Assembly (NCBI RefSeq): GCF_000170835.1
Contig: NZ_ABCP01000019.1
Coordinates: 1 to 64,000 of the forward strand
Direction: 5' to 3'
DNA: 64,000 nucleotides
Source: Marinobacter algicola DG893
GTDB lineage: Bacteria; Pseudomonadota; Gammaproteobacteria; Pseudomonadales; Oleiphilaceae
The first letter of the stretch is position 1; the number at the start of each line of letters is the position of its first letter. Shown in pieces: positions 19,826-28,695 of the stretch. The notes below the pieces were generated by a model that was not told the DNA's origin, did not search any database, and saw only the letters and a program-made list of their open reading frames with translations. Made by a program: the position numbers and the translations under genes.

Positions 19826-21400
19826 ATGCCCGAAGCACTATGGATATCCTTTGCCTTTGTCCTCGGCCTGACGGTCAAAGCCATTGGCCTGCCGCCCCTG
19901 GTGGGATACCTGGCAGCGGGGTTTGTGCTGAGCGGCCTCTCTGCCGCCACTGGCCTCGCCATTGAAGCCACCAATGTTCTTGAACACATTGCCCACCTCG
20001 GCGTCCTGTTGCTGCTGTTTACCGTCGGCCTGAAGCTGAAGCTACGCACCATCATCAGCCCTGAAGTCATCGGTGGCAGTCTGCTGCACTTTGGCATCAC
20101 CTGTGCGGTATTTACCCCCGGCCTCTATCTGCTGATGGAGCTCACGTGGCAGACCGCATTTTTGCTCGCCATTGCGCTCTCCTTTTCCAGTACGGTGCTG
20201 GTGGCCAAGGTATTGGAGACCAAGCGTGAATTAAGAGCCTTCCATGGGCGCGTCGCTATCGGAATCCTGATCATGCAGGATCTGATTGCCCTCGTGGTGA
20301 TGAGCCTGGCCGCTGGCCAGACGCCCTCCCAGTGGGCACTGGTCGTCTTCGGCCTGCCCCTGCTCAGACCTCTGCTGTTCAGACTTCTGGACGCCAGTGG
20401 ACACGATGAGTTGCTGGTCCTGCTTGGACTCCTGCTGGCCCTGGTCCTTGGTGGGCTCGGTTTTGAAGCGGTGGGGCTGAGCTCGGAGCTTGGCGCCCTG
20501 GTGCTGGGTGCCATGCTGGCCAATCACCCACGTGCCCAGGAACTGGCCAAGTCGCTTTGGAGCGTCAAGGAAATGTTCCTGGTGGGCTTTTTCCTGCAGA
20601 TTGGTATCGGCGGCCTGCCGGATGGTGACGCTTTGCTATTTGCAGCCGTAGCGCTACTAGTAGTGCCCCTGAAAGGGGTTCTGTTTTTCTTCCTGTTGCT
20701 GGCGTTCCGCCTGCGCTCACGCAGCAGTTTCCTGAGCGCCCTGTCACTGACCAACTACAGCGAGTTTGGCCTTATTGTGGCCAGTGTCGCCCTGCCGGAG
20801 TGGCTGGTCCCCCTGGCCATCACCGTAGCACTGTCCTTCGTGGTGTCTGCCCCCGTGAACCGGCTTTCCCACGCGGTCTATGAGCGCTTCAGTGCTCGTT
20901 TGGCTCGTTTCGAAAGCCAGCGGCGCCACCCCGACGAGCAACCCATCTCCCTGGGTAACACCAGATTACTCGTGATGGGTATGGGGCGCACCGGCTCAGC
21001 CGCCTACGACCAGCTTGCTCATGAGGAGCCACTGATCAAGGCGCTTGACTCCGATCCGGCAAAGGTGGAAAAACACCAGAAGGAAGGACGCAATGTGGTC
21101 TTTGGTGACGCGGAGGACATCTCTTTCTGGCAGGGGCTGCACATGCCGGCGGTTGAAGCCGTCATACTTGCCATGGGCGACATTGAAGGCAAACTGATCG
21201 CCGCCAGAAACCTTCGAAAAAAGGGGTTCACTGGTTATATCGTGGCGCATACCCTGTACGCCGACGAAGCAGAACGAATTCGTGAAGCCGGTGCGGACGA
21301 AGCCTACCTGACGATGAGTGAAACCGGTGTCGCCCTGGCAAGCCAGGTGTTGCATCGCAACCGTCAGGCACCACCACCAATGGAGAACGCAAACGCCTGA
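19826..21400 (+). CDS. CPA2 family cation:proton antiporter with TrkA-N domain
   Basis: This 524-residue membrane protein has about twelve hydrophobic segments over residues 1-360 forming a Na+/H+ exchanger domain, followed by a C-terminal TrkA-N/RCK nucleotide-binding domain starting at TRLLVMGMGRTGSAAYDQL. That layout matches KefB/KefC/YbaL-type glutathione- or nucleotide-gated K+/H+ antiporters. The quinone-oxidoreductase partner of KefC is absent. The stop overlaps the next gene by one base (TGATG), so the two are translationally coupled. Confidence 0.88.
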   Translation: MPEALWISFAFVLGLTVKAIGLPPLVGYLAAGFVLSGLSAATGLAIEATNVLEHIAHLGVLLLLFTVGLKLKLRTIISPEVIGGSLLHFGITCAVFTPGLYLLMELTWQTAFLLAIALSFSSTVLVAKVLETKRELRAFHGRVAIGILIMQDLIALVVMSLAAGQTPSQWALVVFGLPLLRPLLFRLLDASGHDELLVLLGLLLALVLGGLGFEAVGLSSELGALVLGAMLANHPRAQELAKSLWSVKEMFLVGFFLQIGIGGLPDGDALLFAAVALLVVPLKGVLFFFLLLAFRLRSRSSFLSALSLTNYSEFGLIVASVALPEWLVPLAITVALSFVVSAPVNRLSHAVYERFSARLARFESQRRHPDEQPISLGNTRLLVMGMGRTGSAAYDQLAHEEPLIKALDSDPAKVEKHQKEGRNVVFGDAEDISFWQGLHMPAVEAVILAMGDIEGKLIAARNLRKKGFTGYIVAHTLYADEAERIREAGADEAYLTMSETGVALASQVLHRNRQAPPPMENANA

Positions 21401-22041
21401 TGCACGAACTCAAGGTTCCGGACAATGGCATGATGACCCAGATGACCTCCCTCCACGAGGAACGTCTGGATTTCGTATTGCGTACCCTGAAGTCGACCGG
21501 GGCAAAGCGCGTACTCGACCTGGGTTGCGGCTCCGGTTCCCTGCTCTACCGCATGCTGGCCGACGAACAGTTCGAGAGCATAACCGGCCTGGAGGATTCC
21601 GGCGTTTCTCTGCAGCAGGCCCGTGCTGTGCTTGCTGAGTACCTGCGCGAGGAACCCCCGAGAATCCGACTGGTCCGCGGCTCCTACGCCGAGAGCAACC
21701 CGACCCTGACCGGCTTCGACGCGGCCGCCATGGTGGAAACCATTGAACATGTCCAGCCGGAGCAACTATCAAGGGTGGAACGTGCGGTGTTCGGCGAATA
21801 CCGGCCAGGGTATCTGTTCATGACCACGCCAAATCGGGAGTACAACCCCCTGTTCGACCTGGCGCCGGGGGAATTCCGCGAGGAAGACCACAAATTCGAG
21901 TGGGACAGACCCAAGTTCCAGCGCTGGGCCCGTGGTGTGGCCGAGCGCAATAGCTATGACGTGCGATTTGGAGGCATTGGAGACTACGTACCCGACGTTG
22001 GGCACCCTACCCAGACGGCCTTTTTTACTCGCCAGGACTGA
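21400..22041 (+). CDS. Stand-alone Hen1-like RNA 2'-O-methyltransferase domain
   Basis: This 213-residue class I methyltransferase carries the Hen1 signature. The SAM loop is VLDLGCGSGSLL near residue 40. The metal-binding set reads E113-T-I-E116-H117 with H164 in DHKFEW, the same order and near-identical spacing as Glu-Glu-His-His in characterised Hen1 enzymes. TTPNREYN precedes it, and a PxVGxPTQ-like end follows. Hen1 enzymes methylate the 3'-terminal ribose 2'-OH of RNA, protecting it. Bacterial Hen1 usually has an extra N-terminal domain and a Pnkp partner; both are missing. It is coupled to the antiporter gene by a one-base overlap. The RNA substrate is unknown. Confidence 0.75.
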   Translation: MHELKVPDNGMMTQMTSLHEERLDFVLRTLKSTGAKRVLDLGCGSGSLLYRMLADEQFESITGLEDSGVSLQQARAVLAEYLREEPPRIRLVRGSYAESNPTLTGFDAAAMVETIEHVQPEQLSRVERAVFGEYRPGYLFMTTPNREYNPLFDLAPGEFREEDHKFEWDRPKFQRWARGVAERNSYDVRFGGIGDYVPDVGHPTQTAFFTRQD

Positions 22042-22785
22042 TCACCGGGTTCGACGCCAGGCACTGAGCTCCGCAATGGTGTGCTGAAATTTACGGCGGG
22101 TTTCCCGAATGACAAACGGCACATCCCTGGGCGGCTGACTCTCTTCAAAATGGTGTGAGAGTATCTCTTTCATACCCTGATAGACCGTATAGGGCTGGCC
22201 ATTGCGTTCGTATCCGCCAATCCAGTTGGCAATCGGGGTGAATTCATCCATCAAGGTATAGGGCGAGCTGATCACCAGGGTGCCACCCAGAGCCAGGCGT
22301 CTATGGATGTTTTCAAGGAACGCGCCCGGATCCTGAAGACGGTCAATCAGGTTCCCCGCGAAGACCAGGTCATAATCCACGTGTTCCGGCCCCAGATTGC
22401 TGGCGTCGCCGGTGGCAAACGATACTTTTTCCGTCGCCCGGTCGAGCCCCAGGGCATTCAGACTCACGGCTACGCGTTCGCCAAGCTCCCCTTCGTCGCG
22501 GCGGAAGTAATCGATCTCTCCGGTCTTCTGCAGGGTAGTCGCCGCATCGATAAACCGGCGGGAAAGGTCCACTCCCACCACATGATCAAAGACCCGCCCA
22601 AGCTCAAAGGCGGTTCGACCCACCGCGCACCCCAGGTCAAGCGCTCGTCGTTTATCCCGGCCCGCCATCAATTCCTGGCAGATACCGGCACAACGGGCGG
22701 GATAATTTCCCACTCCGAAATGGCTTTCACCAAAATGGAACCCCAGGTACTGCCCGAGTAGTTCGTCGGTTTCATAGACATTCAT
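22042..22785 (-). CDS. OvoA C-terminal-type 4-mercaptohistidine N1-methyltransferase
   Basis: This 247-residue SAM methyltransferase matches the family that forms the C-terminal half of OvoA, which methylates the imidazole N of 5-thiohistidine to give ovothiol A. Diagnostic stretches are YETDELLGQYLGFHFG at the start, ALDLGCAVGRTAFELGR for the SAM loop, SSPYTLMDEFTPIANWIGG, and VIRETRRKFQHTIAELSAWRR at the end. I chose the ATG at 22785, preceded by a GAGGAT ribosome-binding site ten bases after the stop of the EgtB-like gene. An earlier start at 22830 would overlap that gene. It is last in the apparent SLC13/EgtB-like operon. Confidence 0.8.
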   Translation of the reverse strand: MNVYETDELLGQYLGFHFGESHFGVGNYPARCAGICQELMAGRDKRRALDLGCAVGRTAFELGRVFDHVVGVDLSRRFIDAATTLQKTGEIDYFRRDEGELGERVAVSLNALGLDRATEKVSFATGDASNLGPEHVDYDLVFAGNLIDRLQDPGAFLENIHRRLALGGTLVISSPYTLMDEFTPIANWIGGYERNGQPYTVYQGMKEILSHHFEESQPPRDVPFVIRETRRKFQHTIAELSAWRRTR

Positions 22786-22795
22786 ATCAAGATCC

Positions 22796-24172
22796 TCAGC
22801 GTGTACCAGAAGCCGAATCCGACAGCGCACAGGTGCGAAACCCGGTGTACACGTCGTTGCGCAGGGGCAGGTAGGCTTGCCTGTAGGTGCCCCGGATCAG
22901 GCATGATGATGTCGCACATCCGCCGCCCCGGGTCACCTTATGATCACCGAACTGCAAAGTCGACATGAAGGGGTACATATCGACCCTGAACCCGTCGTAG
23001 GGAAGAAACTGACTGCTGGTCCATTCCCAGACGCTGCCGATCATCTGGCGACAGCCGGAGCGGCTCTCACCCGCCGGATAATCCCATACCGGCTGTTGCG
23101 CCATATGGGTGGCGTCGAGATCCGCGTGGTCGGGAGTTGGCCGTTCATTCCCCCAGGGAAAACGGCGAAATTCCTCGCCACTCCGGTTACCCAGTGCCGC
23201 AGCCTCCCACTCCACTTCTGTTGGCAAGCGCCGGCCCGCCCACTGGCAATAGGCCTCGGCCTCCCAATAGCTGACGTGGACGACAGGCGCATCCAGATTC
23301 AGGGCCTGCCAGCGGTCAAACACACGCTCCTGCCATTCGCCCTCGTGCCGGCGCCAGTAAAGCGGATGCCTGGGCTCCCGCAACATTGGTTGGGCGCTAC
23401 CATGCACCAGGGAAATATCAGTTTCGGTACTCAACCACTTGCGCCCTCCGAAAGACCAGAGTTCCGGTCGCCGGTAGCCATCATCCTCAACGAACGCCAG
23501 AAACTCCCGGTTGGACACAAGGGTGCGGGAGATGGCAAACGGCTCCACCGTGGTTTCGAAACGCGGCTTTTCCCCATCAAAGGCAAAGTCGGTGGTGGCG
23601 TAGCAGGCAGACTCGCCCGGCATTCCGATCTGGTAGCGGCCACCTGGGATGAGTGCATCGCCGGACAAAGGCTCCGCGCGTTCTGGCAAGGCGCCAACAA
23701 AACCAGGAGGAGCGGGCAGAGCAACCGTCTGCCGACACCACGTCATCGACTCAATGTGCATGTTCTGGTGATAAATGGCGTAACGATAGAGGTACAGGGT
23801 TTCGTCGGTCAGTGGTTGCTGTGCGATGCGCGACGCAACGCGATCGTAGATGATGTTGAAATACTGAAGGGTTTTCTCACGACCGGGGAAGAGCTTTCGA
23901 CTCCAACGGTCTCCGTGATCGATGTGAAACGAATCCCAGAGGTCGTCCATGGATGGATCGTAGCTTGGGGTCCCATCCAGAAGGTTAAAAACGAACACTT
24001 CGTAGAAAAAGCTCGCGTGTCCCATTTCCCAAAGGGGAGGGTTTACACCCGGGTGGTAGGGCACTTCAAGCTGCTCCTCACTAAGGGAGCTAACCAGTTC
24101 AAAGGTTCGGTGGCGGGTGGCCTCCAACTCAGCCAGAAGTTCTGTTTTCTGCGCCTGTTCGCTCTGCGTCAT
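22796..24172 (-). CDS. EgtB/SenA-like nonheme iron sulfoxide synthase
   Basis: This 458-residue protein has a DinB-like N-terminal domain and a C-terminal FGE-sulfatase domain (from about residue 175), the EgtB layout. The three iron ligands are present: H52 in WEMGHASFF and H135/H139 in YHQNMHIES, the same spacing as in characterised EgtB. EgtB joins a thiol to the imidazole of (trimethyl)histidine with O2; OvoA and SenA are relatives. The NPPLWEMGH motif and LWDSFHIDHGDRW resemble the SenA branch, not the OvoA N-terminus. The neighbouring OvoA-C-like methyltransferase argues for a thiohistidine product. The ATG at 24172 with an upstream GGAG is preferred over one at 24268. EgtD and C-S lyase genes are absent nearby. 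Confidence 0.78.
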   Translation of the reverse strand: MTQSEQAQKTELLAELEATRHRTFELVSSLSEEQLEVPYHPGVNPPLWEMGHASFFYEVFVFNLLDGTPSYDPSMDDLWDSFHIDHGDRWSRKLFPGREKTLQYFNIIYDRVASRIAQQPLTDETLYLYRYAIYHQNMHIESMTWCRQTVALPAPPGFVGALPERAEPLSGDALIPGGRYQIGMPGESACYATTDFAFDGEKPRFETTVEPFAISRTLVSNREFLAFVEDDGYRRPELWSFGGRKWLSTETDISLVHGSAQPMLREPRHPLYWRRHEGEWQERVFDRWQALNLDAPVVHVSYWEAEAYCQWAGRRLPTEVEWEAAALGNRSGEEFRRFPWGNERPTPDHADLDATHMAQQPVWDYPAGESRSGCRQMIGSVWEWTSSQFLPYDGFRVDMYPFMSTLQFGDHKVTRGGGCATSSCLIRGTYRQAYLPLRNDVYTGFRTCALSDSASGTR

Positions 24173-24274
24173 GTCGGCTCCGTTGATTCCCCGTTTCTCA
24201 CCTTCAGCATAACAGAGGGACTGGCACAGGGAACGCTCACGATGTTTGCGCCTATCGCCGTTCATCACCGTTCA

Positions 24275-26089
24275 TCACCCCCAAACCAGCATAATCATCG
24301 GTACGGCAACAACAGTGACCAGGATCGACAGCGGCAAGCCCAGACGCCAGTAGTCGCCAAACCGATAGCCCCCGGGCTCCATTACCAGCGCATTCGACTG
24401 ATGACCAATGGGCGTCAGGAAGGCGCAGGACGCGCCGACTGCAACCGCCATCAGCACAGCATCGGACGCCATTCCAAGTTCGGCGGACAGGCTCAGCGCA
24501 ATAGGCGCCACCAGAATGGCCGCCGCCGCGTTGTTGACCACGTTCGATAACAGCATGGTTCCCACCAGAACCATGACCAGTACGGCCGACGGAGCCAGTC
24601 CGTCACCAATTGCCAGCATCTGGCCGGCGATTAGCTCTGCACCACCCGTGGTTTCCAACGCCTGTCCAACCGGGATCATCGCCGCCAACAGCACAATCAC
24701 AGACCAGTCGATGGCCCGGTAGGCATCGGGGGCGTCGATCAGTTTGGTCAGCACCATGGCCACAGCCCCGGACACCAGTGCAACCGGGGCTGACAGCCAA
24801 CCGCTGACAATGGCAACGATACTGATAATAAAGATGCCGGATGCCAGCAGGGTCTTGCGGGAAGAACCCAGGCGCAACCCACGTTCGGCCAGGGGCAGGC
24901 AACCGATGTTGGACAGCGTAGTGGTTAGTGTGTCTTCGAAGCCCTGAACCAGCAGAATATCACCAGCATTGAAGCGAATATCCCCCAGACGGCGCTTCAG
25001 CCGATGCCCCTGTCGGGCAACGGCAACAATATTGAGGCCGTTGCGCTCACGCAGGTTGAGTCGATTGGCTGTCTGCCCCACCAGGGAAGACTCAGGGGTA
25101 ATCACTGCTTCGGTCAGCTGCACCTCGCCTTCATTCAGTTCCTTTTTACGGCTTTTCCGTGCCGCACTGTCCTCTTCGGACTCCGTGTCGGCGTCATCCT
25201 GGCTACCAAGTTCCAGGCCGGTGTTGTCGAGAAACGCCTGCAGGCTCTCGGTGTCCGATTCCACCAAAAGCAGGTCGTTCTCTTGCAGCACCTTGTAGGT
25301 TGATGGCGCAAGCTGGCGCTTGTCGTCGCGAATCAGCGCCAGCACCACCACGTCCCGGTCTTCCCCGCTTTCCGCCAGCAGGTTGTGGAGTGTCGCGCCG
25401 GCATGGGGAGAGCCTTCAGGGATTTTCAGTTCGGTCAAATAGTCGCCGACGCTAAAAAGCTTGTCGTCATCTCCACTTTCGTCGCCCCTTCTGGGCGTCA
25501 ATCGCCAACCCATCAGGGCAATGAAGGCGATGCCGGCAAAGGTGATCGCAGCGCCCACCGGCGCAAAGTCGAACAGGCCGAACGCTTCGGTGCCTTCCCG
25601 GTAGCTGGCGATGATAATATTCGGAGGCGTACCAATCAGCGTCATGGTGCCTCCAAGCAGCGAACCAAACGCCAGTGGCATTAGCAGCAATGAGGGCGAG
25701 CGCCCTGCCTCCCTGGACATCCACACCGCTACCGGCATCAACAGCGCCAACGCACCCACGTTGTTGATAAAACCGGAACAGAGCGCAACGACCGCCGTCA
25801 GGGTAAGCACCTGTATGGTGGGGCGGTGCCCTACCTTCCCCAGGAACCGGGCTATGTTGTCCACCACACCGCCATTCACCAGGCCCTGGCTGATCACCAG
25901 CACCGCGGCAACGGTCACCACGGCGGGGTGACCAAAGCCGGCAAACAGTTCGTCCGTGGGCACCAGCCCGGCAATGGCAATCGCCAACAACGCCAGCATG
26001 GCCACCACATCAAACCGCAGCCGGTTCCAGATGAACAGAGCCAGCGTGGCCCCCAACACTGCGAAGACAATTCCCTGCTCTGTGGTCAC
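24275..26089 (-). CDS. SLC13 family anion permease with RCK_C domains
   Basis: This 604-residue transporter has two halves of membrane segments (about 1-190 and 385-604) flanking a soluble middle with two TrkA-C/RCK_C domains (about 205-290 and 310-390). Family motifs are GTPPNIIIAS near residue 160 and a matching repeat in the second half (SCAFLTPIGHQSNALVM). Relatives carry sulfate, thiosulfate or di/tricarboxylates with Na+. It lies 102 bases upstream of the EgtB-like gene on the same strand, so it is likely the first gene of that operon, perhaps supplying a sulfur anion; this link is inference. Confidence 0.85.
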   Translation of the reverse strand: MTTEQGIVFAVLGATLALFIWNRLRFDVVAMLALLAIAIAGLVPTDELFAGFGHPAVVTVAAVLVISQGLVNGGVVDNIARFLGKVGHRPTIQVLTLTAVVALCSGFINNVGALALLMPVAVWMSREAGRSPSLLLMPLAFGSLLGGTMTLIGTPPNIIIASYREGTEAFGLFDFAPVGAAITFAGIAFIALMGWRLTPRRGDESGDDDKLFSVGDYLTELKIPEGSPHAGATLHNLLAESGEDRDVVVLALIRDDKRQLAPSTYKVLQENDLLLVESDTESLQAFLDNTGLELGSQDDADTESEEDSAARKSRKKELNEGEVQLTEAVITPESSLVGQTANRLNLRERNGLNIVAVARQGHRLKRRLGDIRFNAGDILLVQGFEDTLTTTLSNIGCLPLAERGLRLGSSRKTLLASGIFIISIVAIVSGWLSAPVALVSGAVAMVLTKLIDAPDAYRAIDWSVIVLLAAMIPVGQALETTGGAELIAGQMLAIGDGLAPSAVLVMVLVGTMLLSNVVNNAAAAILVAPIALSLSAELGMASDAVLMAVAVGASCAFLTPIGHQSNALVMEPGGYRFGDYWRLGLPLSILVTVVAVPMIMLVWG

Positions 26090-26283
26090 GCCTACCCCTC
26101 AATTTTACGTCCGACGGTTTATCGTCGGTTTAACATGGATTTTTTGTGCCTGATATCGCGCATGCCGCATGAATTTCTGGTAACTTTCTTCCCGAAGCGG
26201 TCTTTCAGGAGCGCAGCAACACCTTTCGATTACAACGGGTGACATGAACACCCCATCAGGGAACAACAGGTACAAGGGACGTC

Positions 26284-27606
26284 ATGACCAAGGAACTCCA
26301 CAACGAACTCTATCAGATAACGTTTGCCGGGCGGATTCTCGAAGGATTCAACGACGCAGAGGTCAGGGAAAATGTACAAGCCCTGTTCCGGATCTCCGAC
26401 GAACGCACTGCAAGCCTTTTCAGCGGCGCCACAAAGACACTCAAGTCCGGGCTCAGTCACGCGGACGCCCTGGTTTACCATGAGCGACTGACAAAAGCCG
26501 GTGCCGATGTACACATTGCGAAACAGCCGGCCGCTGCTGTAAACCCCAAACCGGAAACCGACGGCGCCCAACCGCCAGCACCGTCAGACGCCGAGCCAGC
26601 AACAACGGCCACCCCGACCGGTCCACAACAGGAGACACCGCTGGAGTTCACCGGCAACGGCCGCGAGTATTTCGGAATCTGGATCGTCAATATCCTGCTG
26701 ACCATTGTCACCCTTGGCATCTATTCGGCCTGGGCCACGGTACGCAACAATCAATACTTCTATGGCAACACCAAACTCGATGGCGCCAGCTTCCAGTACC
26801 TGGCCAGCCCGATCACTATCCTCAAAGGCCGATTGATTGCCCTGGCTGTCCTGGTTGTCTACGTGGTGCTTTCAGAGATGTACGTCGAGGCCGCCGTGGT
26901 CTTCGCTATTGCATTTATCCCTCTCGTACCCTGGATCATGGTGCGCTCGCTGCGGTTCAATGCCGTCAACAGTGCCTATCGCAACATCCGTTTCGACTTT
27001 CAGGGCCGCTATGGCCAGGCCTTCATGGTGGCGTTTGTCTGGCCACTGTTAAACCTGCTGACCCTGTTGCTGCTTACCCCACTGGTGATGAAGAAAACCC
27101 ACGAATTCATCGCTAACGGCAGCCGATACGGTACGACTGAATTCGCACTCAAAGCCGATACCGGATCCTACTACCGTTTCTTCGGTAAAGGTCTGCTGAT
27201 CGCTATTGCCTTCGGAGTTGCCGCATTCCTCACCATGCGCTATGTCGGCTTTACCGTCGGGTCGATCATTGCAGCCGCTGGCTACCTGACACTGTTCGGC
27301 TATTTCATGGCGGGCATTTCAAACCTCTTCCTCAATGCCGTCCACCTCGACCGTCACGGCTTTGAATCCCGCCTGCAACCGCTGCAAATGGTGTGGATTT
27401 ACCTGTCCAACAGTTTCTTCGTAGTCCTCACCCTTGGCCTTTTCACCCCCTGGGCCAAGGTGCGCATGGCAAGGTATCGGGCCTCCTGCACGGCCATGAT
27501 GGTCAGCGGTGACCTGAACCACTTCGTTGCGGCCGAGCAGAACCGCACCAGCGCGTTGGGACAGGAACTGGGAGATGCTTTCGATGTCGACTTCGCCGCC
27601 ATCTGA
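26284..27606 (+). CDS. DUF898 family membrane protein with N-terminal soluble domain
   Basis: This 440-residue protein begins with a soluble domain of about 85 residues (YQITFAGRILEGFNDAEV, LFSGATKTLKSGL) of the kind fused to many envelope proteins of unknown function. A Pro/Ala-rich linker (about 85-120) follows, and then a DUF898/YjgN membrane region with about eight hydrophobic segments. The internal motif LTIVTLGIYSAWATVRNNQYFY recurs as VLTLGLFTPWAKVRMARYRAS near residue 385, a clear family repeat. The end overlaps the start of the M48 peptidase gene by 23 bases, the same pairing seen in many proteobacteria. Confidence 0.85.
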   Translation: MTKELHNELYQITFAGRILEGFNDAEVRENVQALFRISDERTASLFSGATKTLKSGLSHADALVYHERLTKAGADVHIAKQPAAAVNPKPETDGAQPPAPSDAEPATTATPTGPQQETPLEFTGNGREYFGIWIVNILLTIVTLGIYSAWATVRNNQYFYGNTKLDGASFQYLASPITILKGRLIALAVLVVYVVLSEMYVEAAVVFAIAFIPLVPWIMVRSLRFNAVNSAYRNIRFDFQGRYGQAFMVAFVWPLLNLLTLLLLTPLVMKKTHEFIANGSRYGTTEFALKADTGSYYRFFGKGLLIAIAFGVAAFLTMRYVGFTVGSIIAAAGYLTLFGYFMAGISNLFLNAVHLDRHGFESRLQPLQMVWIYLSNSFFVVLTLGLFTPWAKVRMARYRASCTAMMVSGDLNHFVAAEQNRTSALGQELGDAFDVDFAAI

Positions 27607-28654
27607 AGTCACGATCGAAGGCCAGTTCTATTCAGGTAATGACTCCAGCCGGCGGGGCGCAGTATTGCGCTCCGCCGCTGGCGTGATCATCGTTGATGCG
27701 GGAGACACCCGACTGCGCCTCGCGCACGACGATATGACCATATCACCACGGATTGGCAACACCCCCCGCTACCTCCACCTGCCTGACGATGGGGTCTTTG
27801 AAACCGAAGACAACGCCGCGGTGGATCAGCTTAGCCGGCAATCCCGGCGGGGGCGTGGCAATCGGCTGCTGCACGCGCTGGAGAATCACCTGGGGCTGAT
27901 TCTGGTTGCGGTCGTCGTCACGATTGCGACCACCGGCGCTGCGTTTGTTTGGGGCGTGCCCTGGGCGGCCCAGGCCGTGGCCAATGCGCTCCCGGACAGT
28001 ATAGCGGAGCAGGTGGGCGACTCCACACTCACCACGCTGGACAGCACCTGGCTTGAACCTTCTTCGCTTTCAGAGGAACGCCAACAGGCGTTGCAGGCCC
28101 ACTTCGAGCCTTTCCTGACGCCAGTGGCGGGCAAGGATCTGAGAGTGATTTTCCGCTCGTCTCCCGCCATCGGCGCCAACGCCATGGCATTGCCGGACGG
28201 CACGATGATCTTCACGGACGATCTGGTGAACCTCGCCGAAGATGATAACGAACTGACCGCTATCCTCGCCCATGAAATCGGCCATGTCGCCCATAACCAT
28301 GGCATGAAAGGCATGGTGCAATCGTCACTGACGTTCTGGCTGATCGTGATGATGACCGGTGACCTGTCTGCGTTTTCCGACGCAACCGTAGTGGTTCCGG
28401 CGGTCATGATGAGCCTGTCCTACTCCCGTGACATGGAACGGGAGGCCGACGCCTATGCCCTGAAAGCAATGACGGACCACGACCTGGACCCGACCCACTT
28501 CGTTACCATCATGGAGCGCCTGATGGCTGCTCATGGCGAGGACCATTCCCCAGAGGCCGAGGAAGGCACTAGCCGGTGGGACAGCCTTCGCGACATGCTG
28601 TCGAGCCACCCGGAAACGGGCGAGCGCATCGAACGCTTTAAACAGACGCCCTGA
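27584..28654 (+). CDS. M48 family metallopeptidase, membrane-anchored
   Basis: This 356-residue protein has an N-terminal cytoplasmic domain of about 100 residues, one membrane segment (about 104-124, LILVAVVVTIATTGAAFVWGV) and an M48 zinc protease domain. The catalytic motif is HEIGHVAHNHG near residue 228, and the distal zinc ligand lies in DMEREADAYALKAM. Relatives include HtpX and YcaL/BepA-type proteases that degrade misfolded envelope proteins. The ATG at 27584 has GGGAG ten bases upstream and overlaps the DUF898 gene, implying translational coupling. The substrate is unknown; an envelope quality-control role is likely. Confidence 0.85.
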   Translation: MSTSPPSEVTIEGQFYSGNDSSRRGAVLRSAAGVIIVDAGDTRLRLAHDDMTISPRIGNTPRYLHLPDDGVFETEDNAAVDQLSRQSRRGRGNRLLHALENHLGLILVAVVVTIATTGAAFVWGVPWAAQAVANALPDSIAEQVGDSTLTTLDSTWLEPSSLSEERQQALQAHFEPFLTPVAGKDLRVIFRSSPAIGANAMALPDGTMIFTDDLVNLAEDDNELTAILAHEIGHVAHNHGMKGMVQSSLTFWLIVMMTGDLSAFSDATVVVPAVMMSLSYSRDMEREADAYALKAMTDHDLDPTHFVTIMERLMAAHGEDHSPEAEEGTSRWDSLRDMLSSHPETGERIERFKQTP

Positions 28655-28695
28655 TCGGTATAGTAGCGATATGTTCATCACAGGGAGCACACACG

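Noticed and set aside
22940..24550. A 536-codon open frame antisense to the EgtB-like gene.
   Set aside because: The minus-strand gene has intact iron ligands and FGE motifs; the antisense frame is a shadow.
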